Shown piece after piece: positions 58,299 to 64,000 of a stretch of DNA of 64,000 nt (position 1 is its first letter; each line of letters begins with the position of its first letter). The translations under genes were made by a program, and so were the position numbers. The notes under the pieces are model-generated. The model searched no databases and had not been told where the DNA came from. It worked only from the letters and a program-made list of their open reading frames with translations. The stretch is from Xanthomonas boreopolis (GTDB taxonomy: Bacteria > Pseudomonadota > Gammaproteobacteria > Xanthomonadales > Xanthomonadaceae), in contig BNBA01000005.1 in assembly GCA_014654535.1 (NCBI GenBank), positions 114,992 through 178,991 on the forward strand, read 5' to 3'.

Positions 58299-59255
58299 GT
58301 GAAGCAAAGTGCAGTACACAGGGTAGCCATCCTGGCGTTTGATGGCGTTGTGCCGTTTGACCTGACGATGGCCTGCGAGATGTTCGGGCGCGCGCCCCTC
58401 CCGCCGGGGAAGATCCCATACGAGGTTCTCGTATGCGCCCAGTCGAATCGTATTCGAACAAAGTTGTTCGACATGCGTATCCGCTGGGGCTTGAGCCATG
58501 CCGTGAATGCCCAGACTGTCATCATTCCGGGGCTCGACGATGCCCTTTCCCCTATCCCCAACACCCTGCTGGAAGCCATCCGAGCAGCGGAAAAGAATGG
58601 TGCGAGGATCGCATCGTTGTGCAGTGGCGCCTTCATCCTGGCACGCACGGGGCTGCTAGATGGCTTGCGTGCCACCACCCACTGGCGTGGTGTACAACTT
58701 CTGGCAGATCTCTTCCCACAGGTCACAGTCGACCCCAATGTTCTTTTCGTGGACAACGGTCGGATACTCACCTCGGCAGGCGCGTGCGCCGGAATGGATC
58801 TGTGCCTACACATGATTCGACAAGACTGCGGCAATGCCGTTGCAGCGGACACAGCGCGATGTGCCGTCATGCCTCTTGCGCGAGAAGGCGGGCAGGCGCA
58901 GTTCATCGCCTACGATCCCCCTGGCGCACCTTCCAATCTCAGCCCATTGCTGCAATGGATCGAAGAACGGCTAGATCAGGAACTAACCCTGAAAGACATG
59001 GCTGGGCAGGCTGCGATGAGCAGCCGCACCTTGAGTCGACGGTTTCAGGAACAACTGAACACTAGCCCTCTCAAGTGGCTTCTAAGAGCGCGTGTCAGGC
59101 GTGCGCAGACTTTGCTAGAAACGACAAACCTACCCATTGAGCACATCGCTAGTGCAGTGGGCTTTGGAAGCCCCACCTCCCTGCGGGAACATTTCGGCCG
59201 GATCGTGGGAGTCAGCCCAACGGCCTATCGAAGATCCTTTAATCCTGTGCGCTGA
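58299..59255 (+). CDS. GlxA-family transcriptional regulator (DJ-1/PfpI plus AraC HTH)
   Basis: 318 residues from the GTG at 58299, which has AGGGAG 8 bases upstream and gives the usual family length; an ATG at 58146 would add 51 unrelated residues. N-terminal DJ-1/PfpI domain (VAILAFDGVVPFDLTMACEMFG, with ASLCSGAFILARTGLLDG) and C-terminal AraC helix-turn-helix pair (LTLKDMAGQAAMSSRTLSRRFQEQ, IEHIASAVGFGSPTSLREHF). It should activate a nearby transport or catabolic gene. 44 bp of its coding DNA reappear at 61081-61124. Confidence 0.87.
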   Translation: MKQSAVHRVAILAFDGVVPFDLTMACEMFGRAPLPPGKIPYEVLVCAQSNRIRTKLFDMRIRWGLSHAVNAQTVIIPGLDDALSPIPNTLLEAIRAAEKNGARIASLCSGAFILARTGLLDGLRATTHWRGVQLLADLFPQVTVDPNVLFVDNGRILTSAGACAGMDLCLHMIRQDCGNAVAADTARCAVMPLAREGGQAQFIAYDPPGAPSNLSPLLQWIEERLDQELTLKDMAGQAAMSSRTLSRRFQEQLNTSPLKWLLRARVRRAQTLLETTNLPIEHIASAVGFGSPTSLREHFGRIVGVSPTAYRRSFNPVR

Positions 59256-59259
59256 ACTG

Positions 59260-59319
59260 CCTGGACGATTTCTCGCTTGAACTCCGCACTGACGCACTGA
59301 ACTTCCTTCGCTTCGACAT
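59260..59319 (-). pseudogene. IS3-family OrfA, N-terminal fragment with frameshift
   Basis: On the minus strand from 59319 the frame gives MSKRRKFSA and, after a shift, AEFKREIVQA, the typical start of IS3-family OrfA (IS407-like group). It ends a few bases from the glxA-like stop. Only about 20 codons remain. The DNA between 59320 and 59480 has no recognisable gene. Confidence 0.6.
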
Positions 59320-59479
59320 GAACACTCCTCAGGGCCTTCATCGGCCTTCTTGTAAGTGTCCGTGATATCGGGGGTGAACCCGACCAGACGCGTCTTCGGA
59401 CACGTCGAGCAGTTGGCCGATTACTCGGAAAGCGGCAGCCAACCGCAGGAACTTTGGCGGTCGCGCTATCGCCAGCTCA

Positions 59480-60706
59480 TCAAGCCGCCTTGCTGTGTCC
59501 CCTATCGCTTCGATGGGTACGCAGTCCGGTGAAAATGGTCAGCGCGGCCACCAGCAGTACCATCGCCGCGGCTAGAAACACGCCACGCGCCCCGCTCGCG
59601 TCGAACACTGCGCCGCCCGCTGCCGCACCCACCGCGATCGACAGCTGAATTGTCGCTACCAGCAGGCCGCCGCCGCTCTCGGCCTCGTCCGGCACGGTGA
59701 GTGTGATCCAGGTGGACCAGGCCACCGGCACCGCGCCGAAGGCCATGCCCCACAGCGCCACCAGCAGTCCGTCCGCCAGCGGCGCCCGGCCCAGGGCGAC
59801 GAAGGCCAGCCCCATCAGCCCCATCGCCAGTGGCATCAGCAGCAGGGTCAACCGTAGGTTCCGCTGCAGCAGTGCGCCGGCCAGCGAGGTGCCCACAAAG
59901 TTGGCCACGCCGAAGCCGAGTAGGATGACCGACAGCCCGTTCACACCCACGCCGGCCACGTGCTCGAGGAACGGCCGCAGGTAGGTGAAGAAGGCGAAGT
60001 GGCCGACGAACACCAGCAGCACCGCCACCATGCCGCGCGCCATTTGCGGCCGCCGCATCACTTCCAGCAGCGTGCCTAGGCTGGCCGAGCCGCTGGGAGC
60101 CATCCTGGGCAGGGCGCGCCACTGCCAGGCCAGGGCCAGCACGCCGATCGCCGCGGTCATCAGGAACACGTTGCGCCATCCCACGGCGCCGCCCAGGTAG
60201 CTTCCCAGCGGCGCCGCCGCGATGGTGGCCACGGAGACGCCGCTGAAGACGATCGACAGCGCCCGCGGCACGTGCCGCTCCGGCACCAGGCGCATCGCCG
60301 TGGCCGCGGCCATGGTCCAGAAGCCGCACAGGGCGATGCCCAGCAGCCCCCGTCCCAGCAGGACGGCGCTGAGGCCGGGGGCGAAGGCGACCAGCAGGTT
60401 CGAGCCGATCAACATCACCGAGAAGACCAGCAGTACCCAGCGCCGGTCGATGCCGCGGGTCGCCGCCGCGATCACCAGGCTGGCGGCCAGGGCCAGCGCC
60501 GCGGTGGTGGTGACGGCCTGGCCGGCCATGCCCTCGGTCACGCCGAGACTGGCGGCCATCGGGGTCAGCAGGCTGGCCGGCAGGAACTCCGCCGTGACCA
60601 AGCCGAACACGCCCAGGGCCAGGGCGAACACGGCGCCCCAGGCCGCCTCCTGCGGGGACGCGGGCGTTGCGTGGCCTGGCTGCGCGGGATGGCTGGACTC
60701 GATCAT
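59480..60706 (-). CDS. MFS efflux transporter (DHA1 family)
   Basis: 408 residues from the ATG at 60706, with twelve predicted helices. Family features: FGLVTAEFLPASLLTPMAASLGVTEG in helix 1, GRGLLGIALCGFW in helix 4-5 and the mid-protein repeat. It resembles NepI/YdhP-type DHA1 exporters. The substrate is unknown. A MerR-type promoter (60866-60896) points toward it and a truncated merR gene is divergent, so it was probably drug- or aldehyde-inducible through MerR. Confidence 0.88.
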   Translation of the reverse strand: MIESSHPAQPGHATPASPQEAAWGAVFALALGVFGLVTAEFLPASLLTPMAASLGVTEGMAGQAVTTTAALALAASLVIAAATRGIDRRWVLLVFSVMLIGSNLLVAFAPGLSAVLLGRGLLGIALCGFWTMAAATAMRLVPERHVPRALSIVFSGVSVATIAAAPLGSYLGGAVGWRNVFLMTAAIGVLALAWQWRALPRMAPSGSASLGTLLEVMRRPQMARGMVAVLLVFVGHFAFFTYLRPFLEHVAGVGVNGLSVILLGFGVANFVGTSLAGALLQRNLRLTLLLMPLAMGLMGLAFVALGRAPLADGLLVALWGMAFGAVPVAWSTWITLTVPDEAESGGGLLVATIQLSIAVGAAAGGAVFDASGARGVFLAAAMVLLVAALTIFTGLRTHRSDRGHSKAA

Positions 60707-60865
60707 GTCGTCGTTCTCTGCAATGGGAGGTCCGCGCCGCGGCGACGGAACGTTCCAGAATGAGGGGATGCTGCTTCGCAAAAAGTCTGGTCGGGCCGAC
60801 GGGCCGCCACAGCCCCGGCGCAGGTGGCCGGACCGTGGAGCGACTCCCCTGGCTGCATGCCGATA

Positions 60866-60896
60866 GTCTCGACCCTCACACCAATGTGAGAGTCAA
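60866..60896 (-). promoter_or_regulatory. MerR-type operator facing the MFS gene
   Basis: On the minus strand: TTGACT (60891-60896), then the palindrome at 60875-60890 (CTCACATTGGTGTGAG), then GAGACT after a 20-base spacer. It is closely related to the operator at 61807, which has the same spacing and the same GAGACT. Confidence 0.65.
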
Positions 60897-60916
60897 GCGG
60901 GTGAAACGACGTATCC

Positions 60917-61120
60917 ATGCCCCATGAACCGAGCGAGCCCCACGCGCTCCTCTCCATCGGCGAACTGGCGTGCTGCGGCGACGCCAGCGTGCGCTTGATC
61001 CGCCACTACGACGAGCACAGCCTGTTGAGCTCCGCGCGTGCCGGCAACAGTTACCGCATGTTCCTCGGGGCCACGGTGTCGCAGGCGCGTGCGCCGGAAT
61101 GGATCTGTGCCTACACATGA
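60917..61120 (+). pseudogene. merR-family regulator, truncated after the DNA-binding domain
   Basis: The first ~55 residues are a MerR helix-turn-helix (LLSIGELACCGDASVRLIRHYDEHSLLSSARAGNSYRMFLGATVSQAR), starting at an ATG divergent from the MFS gene. After QAR the sequence switches to a piece of the glxA-like gene (61081-61124) and stops. The dimerisation helix and effector region are lost, so it should not be functional. The intact paralogue is at 61417. Confidence 0.75.
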
Positions 61121-61135
61121 TTCGGCAAGACTGCG
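61081..61135 (+). repeat. Patch copied from the glxA-like gene
   Basis: 61081-61124 is identical to 58776-58819; after one mismatch at 61125, ten more bases agree. The patch joins the merR fragment on the left to an IS3 transposase fragment on the right. The end sequences (GCAGGCGCGT, CAAGACTGCG) may be native to merR and IS3 as well, giving microhomology at both junctions. Confidence 0.8.
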
Positions 61136-61329
61136 ATCAACGGCCTGTACAAGGCCGAGGTCATCCACCGGTGGTCCTGGCGGAACCTGCAGGACGTCGA
61201 GTTGGCCACCCTGGAGGGGTGGACTGGTTCAACCACAAGCGGTTGCTGGGGCGATCGGCGACATCCCACCGGCCGAGGGCCGAAGCGAACTACTATCAAC
61301 AGACCCGTGAGCTCGCTATGGCGGCGTGA
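61126..61329 (+). pseudogene. IS3-family transposase OrfB, C-terminal fragment with frameshifts
   Basis: Combining frames gives KTAINGLYKAEVIHR, LQDVELATLE, VDWFNHKRLL, GAIGDIPPAE and EANYYQQTRELAMAA, the conserved end of IS3-family (IS407-like) transposases. At least three frameshifts are needed, so the gene is dead. It lies directly after the glxA patch. The remaining DNA to 61416 has no recognisable gene. Confidence 0.75.
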
Positions 61330-61416
61330 CTTACACCAACGAGTCTCCGGGATTCCCGGGGCGGTTCACACTGATGTCGATCGACTATCGAGGATGGGGT
61401 GTACTTCAACAGCCTG

Positions 61417-61782
61417 TTAGGCCTCTTCTACCAGCATCTGGCGCAGCCGTGCGCGTCGCTGTTCAAGGTCCGCGATCTGCCGCTCTATTGAAGCGAGCCG
61501 TCGGCGTTGCACTTCACTCGTTTCAGGACACGCCGCAGCTCCTTCGATCATGCGCATGCAATCGGGAAATCCGCGGATTTCCGCCAAGCTGAAGCCTGTG
61601 GCGATCAACCTCTGGATCTGACGGACCTGAGTGACGGCGACTGGGAGAAACATCCGATAGCCGTTTTCCGCGCGTACGGAAGCTAGCAGTCCGTTGTCGT
61701 CGTAGTGCCGAATCGAGCGCCGGCTTGCCCCTGTCTTGTGGGCGAGCTCGCCAATGGTCATGGGGCTTTGAGGCTTGGACAT
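61417..61782 (-). CDS. MerR-family transcriptional regulator
   Basis: 121 residues. Helix-turn-helix (MTIGELAHKTGASRRSIRHYDDNGLL), the family's RAENGYRMF wing and a dimerisation helix with RQIQRLIATGFSLAEI. The C-terminal half is coiled coil and ends without a clear metal-binding loop, so a small organic inducer is more likely than a metal. It is divergent from the hydrolase gene at 61872, with its operator between them. Confidence 0.88.
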   Translation of the reverse strand: MSKPQSPMTIGELAHKTGASRRSIRHYDDNGLLASVRAENGYRMFLPVAVTQVRQIQRLIATGFSLAEIRGFPDCMRMIEGAAACPETSEVQRRRLASIERQIADLEQRRARLRQMLVEEA

Positions 61783-61806
61783 GGACCCACTATACCATTT
61801 CCCCGC

Positions 61807-61838
61807 TTGACACTCACATCAATGTGAGGCTTGAGACT
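61807..61838 (+). promoter_or_regulatory. MerR-type promoter/operator of the hydrolase gene
   Basis: TTGACA (61807-61812), palindrome CTCACATCAATGTGAG (61813-61828), then GAGACT (61833-61838), a 20-base spacer as expected for promoters opened by MerR proteins. The neighbouring merR gene is the likely regulator. Confidence 0.7.
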
Positions 61839-61871
61839 AGGTGTGTTCTAGGAACCTAGGAGTACGTGTCT

Positions 61872-62780
61872 ATGTCTTTGTCGAAACTTCGTGGTGCATT
61901 CGGCGCACTGATAGCAACATTCGCGCTACTGGCCGCCGCGCCGGCTACGTTCGCCGCAACCCGGAATTACACCGTCACTGCCCCCGATGGAGTGGTGCTG
62001 GCCGTCCAGGAAGCTGGTGACCCCGAGGGTTCTCCCATCATTTTCATCCATGGCCTGCTGGGCAGCCGGCTGAACTGGAGTAAGCAATTACAGGACCCTC
62101 GACTCCAGCATTATCGATTGATCACTTACGACCTGCGCGGGCACGGCCTGTCGGGCAAGCCGGCCGAGGCCAGCTCCTACACCGACGGACGCCGCTGGGC
62201 CGATGACCTGGCCGCGATCATCGAATCGACACACGCGCGCAAGCCGGTGCTCGTGGGATGGTCGCTGGGCGGTGCCGTGATATCGAACTACCTGGCGGCC
62301 TATGGCGACAAAGGTATCGCCGGCGCCGTCTATGTCGACGGAGTGATCGAACTGAAGCCCGACCAGATCGTGGCGCACCCAGAAGTCTATCGCGACATGA
62401 TCGCTTCGGACTTGCACACCCACTTGGACGGCGAGCGCGCTTTCCTGAGGCTGTGCTTCCACCGCCAGCCCGACGCGACCACGTTCTCCTTGCTGCTGGC
62501 CAACGCCGCGCTGGCATCGTGGGACATGCAACGTGCCGTGCAGTCGATGACGGTCGAGGCAGCCAAAGGATTGAGCAAGGCCGAGGTTCCGCTCCTGCTG
62601 CTCTACGGCGCCCAGGACGCGCTCGTGAAGGCCAAGCCCAGTATCGCCAGGGCCAAGAGCCTCAACCCACGAATCCGCAGCGAGCTGTATGCCGATTCGG
62701 GACACGCGCCATTCCTCGAAGAACCGGAGCGCTTCAACCGGGACCTGTCGGATTTCGTTCGCATGGCTCTTTCACGCTAG
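61872..62780 (+). CDS. Secreted alpha/beta hydrolase
   Basis: 302 residues from the ATG at 61872, chosen because AGGAG lies 9 bases upstream and the GTG at 61866 is too close. Signal peptide at about 1-28. Catalytic features: oxyanion loop IHGLLGS, nucleophile Ser131 in GWSLGG, Asp in YGAQDALV near 249 and His278 in DSGHAPFLEEPERF. It resembles non-haem chloroperoxidases and arylesterases. MerR-controlled, so probably induced by its substrate or a toxic compound. Confidence 0.85.
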   Translation: MSLSKLRGAFGALIATFALLAAAPATFAATRNYTVTAPDGVVLAVQEAGDPEGSPIIFIHGLLGSRLNWSKQLQDPRLQHYRLITYDLRGHGLSGKPAEASSYTDGRRWADDLAAIIESTHARKPVLVGWSLGGAVISNYLAAYGDKGIAGAVYVDGVIELKPDQIVAHPEVYRDMIASDLHTHLDGERAFLRLCFHRQPDATTFSLLLANAALASWDMQRAVQSMTVEAAKGLSKAEVPLLLLYGAQDALVKAKPSIARAKSLNPRIRSELYADSGHAPFLEEPERFNRDLSDFVRMALSR

Positions 62781-62805
62781 CGATCCATACCGTACGGAGT
62801 TGATG

Positions 62806-63741
62806 ATGTCGGGTATCGACGGCATTGCATCGTGGAACTCATTTGCTGGATTCTCAGAGTTGCACATCGAGGCGGGCGGCGTGGCGTTCCGCGGCGTCAC
62901 TGGCGGCTCCGGAGGACCGCCCGTGCTGCTGCTACACGGCTACCCACAAACCCATCTTGCATGGCGTCATGTCGCGCCACGGCTGGCACAGTCGTTTACG
63001 GTCGTGGCGCCGGACCTGCCCGGCTACGGTAGCAGTCGGGCTGACTCGGATCGGCCGCGCTGGACCAAGCGCCGCGTGGCCAACGCCTTGATTGCCTTGA
63101 TGGCCAAACTTGGACACCGCCGGTTTGCCGTTGTGGGACACGACCGGGGGGCACGCGCCGGATACCGCCTTGCGCTCGATTACCCGGGGCATGTGACGCA
63201 CTTCGCCTCGCTGGCCGTGATTCCGACCCTGGATGCATGGGATCTGGTGGACGAACGATTTGGACGCACCAATTTCCATTGGTTCTTCCTGGCCCAGCCA
63301 TTCGGGCTCCCGGAAAAGCTGCTGTCCGCCGACCCGCAGGCATTCATCGATGCTGCGCTGGCCCGTATGGCGGGCGGGCTGGGCAATGTCGAGCCGTTCG
63401 CTCTCGAGGCCTATCGGCGTGCGTTCCAAGATCCCGATGTTCGGCACGCCATCTGCGAGGACTATCGGGCAGCAGCGCAGGAGGACCGCGCCTGCGATGC
63501 GGCCGACCGTGCCGTAGGCAGGAAGCTGTCCTGCCCCGTGCTTGTGCTTTGGCCACAAGGGTGGGAAGGCCCGTCCCCCATCGACATCTGGTGCCGATGG
63601 GCCAACAACGTCCAAGGCGTACCCATCCGGGGCGGCCACCTTCAACCGGAGGAGTCGCCAGAAGATGTATTGGCAGCGCTGCTTCCGTTTCTTATGGGCA
63701 CAGGGGCTTGCGGCATACCGATCGCAGACTCGTCAGCCTAA
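62806..63741 (+). CDS. Haloacetate dehalogenase-like alpha/beta hydrolase
   Basis: 311 residues from the second of two adjacent ATGs (62803, 62806), which has better spacing to GGAG. It carries the haloacetate dehalogenase signature GHDRGARAGYRLALDYP: Asp113, Arg114 and Arg117 match the nucleophile and carboxylate-binding arginines of fluoroacetate dehalogenase, and His158-Trp159 (FHWFFLAQP) match its halide pocket. The catalytic acid position, an Asp in LDIVPT-like motifs, is Ala137 here (SLAVIPT). It may dehalogenate haloacetates poorly or do another hydrolysis. Its stop codon lies in an IS5 target site. Confidence 0.8.
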   Translation: MSGIDGIASWNSFAGFSELHIEAGGVAFRGVTGGSGGPPVLLLHGYPQTHLAWRHVAPRLAQSFTVVAPDLPGYGSSRADSDRPRWTKRRVANALIALMAKLGHRRFAVVGHDRGARAGYRLALDYPGHVTHFASLAVIPTLDAWDLVDERFGRTNFHWFFLAQPFGLPEKLLSADPQAFIDAALARMAGGLGNVEPFALEAYRRAFQDPDVRHAICEDYRAAAQEDRACDAADRAVGRKLSCPVLVLWPQGWEGPSPIDIWCRWANNVQGVPIRGGHLQPEESPEDVLAALLPFLMGTGACGIPIADSSA

Positions 63742-64000
63742 AAGGCCGTTGAAAAAGTCCTGAGTGATGAACCCTTGCCAAAACTCGGCCTCTCAGAATG
63801 GCCTACAAGCGATTTTTCTTGAGTGGGCAAGGGGTAAGGCACCCTCAAGATTACCATTTCTTGACCCTGTCTCGACTTAGAGCGGCTAACAAAACCCGGG
63901 AAGATGGCGAAGACAGATGACCGAGCAGGCGAGAGACAGCAGGGCCAGATGGATATCGATCCGGCGTTCGAAACGGATGCGCAGCTTGCCCATGCCCGCG
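63742..64000 (-). mobile_element. IS5-family insertion sequence, one end
   Basis: The element begins at 63742, right after CTAA (63738-63741), a typical IS5 target sequence that also supplies the TAA stop of the preceding gene. The terminal sequence AAGGCCGTTGAAAAAGTCC is IS5-like. It contains the 3' part of a transposase gene and continues beyond the window. Confidence 0.7.
63886..64000 (-). CDS. IS5-family transposase, C-terminal end (partial)
   Basis: The last 37 codons, ending at TAG (63886-63888): GMGKLRIRFERRIDIHLALL, then LACSVICLRHLPGFC. This is the conserved C-terminus of IS5-family DDE transposases. The rest lies right of the window, so completeness cannot be judged. About 145 bp between the element end and the transposase stop hold no other gene. 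Confidence 0.8.
   Translation of the reverse strand, partial: AGMGKLRIRFERRIDIHLALLSLACSVICLRHLPGFC

Noticed and set aside
59320..59479. Possible inverted repeat between this stretch and 61330-61380 marking the two ends of one IS3 element.
   Set aside because: The resemblance is weak and the two transposase fragments have orientations that do not fit a single simple element.
1..64000. tRNA genes, rRNA genes, prophage genes, integrase, relaxase and attachment sites.
   Set aside because: I searched by eye for tRNA-like ends, long direct repeats, tyrosine recombinase motifs and relaxase motifs and saw none; they are probably outside the window.

Overview
The window is GC-rich proteobacterial DNA (Pseudomonas, Xanthomonas/Stenotrophomonas or Achromobacter-like by codon use and gene families; the species cannot be fixed from the sequence). 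Most of it is the backbone of an integrative and conjugative element (ICE) of the PFGI-1 / ICEclc / pKLC102 type, carrying cargo in several places. No integrase, relaxase, tRNA or attachment site lies inside the window, so the element is incomplete here and its ends are not defined.

Layout. 1-2561: 3' end of a Wadjet anti-plasmid system (jetC partial, jetD). 2583-4234: hipBA-type toxin-antitoxin with a palindromic operator. 4940-15654: ICE maintenance and replication block (alpA-like regulator, parA, a small shi-position gene, parB, DUF2857, STY4528-type replication protein, a RelB/ParE-type toxin-antitoxin, TIGR03761, DUF3158, ssb, topB). 16179-19422: arsenic resistance operon on the minus strand (arsR, arsI, arsC of the low-molecular-weight phosphatase type, acr3, arsC-GNAT fusion) interrupting the backbone. 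19772-28112: ICE backbone genes of mostly unknown function, including DUF3577, DUF3275, a DUF6094 methyltransferase and an SNF2-like helicase. 28251-34267: first conjugation block (PilL-like lipoprotein, TIGR03759, transglycosylase, TIGR03765, TraD coupling protein, TIGR03747). 34357-46984: a defence island inserted in the conjugation genes. 47216-55669: second conjugation block (RAQPRD to the VirB4-like ATPase and a DsbA-like protein). 55670-64000: a mosaic of cargo and decayed fragments (LysE remnant, LysR, two small membrane proteins, GlxA-type regulator, MFS exporter, MerR regulators, two alpha/beta hydrolases, IS3 fragments, IS5-family end).

How the genes work together. parA/parB/alpA, topB, ssb and the STY4528 protein would maintain and replicate the excised element; the replication gene contains a DnaA box and a cluster of palindromes that look like an embedded origin. 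The conjugation genes build a type G type IV secretion machine. The defence island joins a cytosine methyltransferase, a Vsr-type nuclease, a MORC-like GHKL ATPase, a Z1 helicase, a DUF4420 PD-(D/E)XK nuclease and an AIPR protein, the gene set predicted earlier as a MORC-containing restriction system, with an extra PrrC/RloC-like ATPase carrying an R-x4-H motif. Wadjet and this island would protect the host, and the resident ICE, against plasmids and phages.

The most interesting signals outside gene families are: the origin-like cluster inside the replication gene (10052-10233); three copies of a 21-bp palindrome (10603, 11498, 13410); a run of hairpins between stop codon and ribosome binding site from about 20.4 to 25.8 kb; tandem 15-bp repeats in front of the defence-island regulator; and a merR gene truncated by a 44-bp patch copied from the nearby glxA-like gene.
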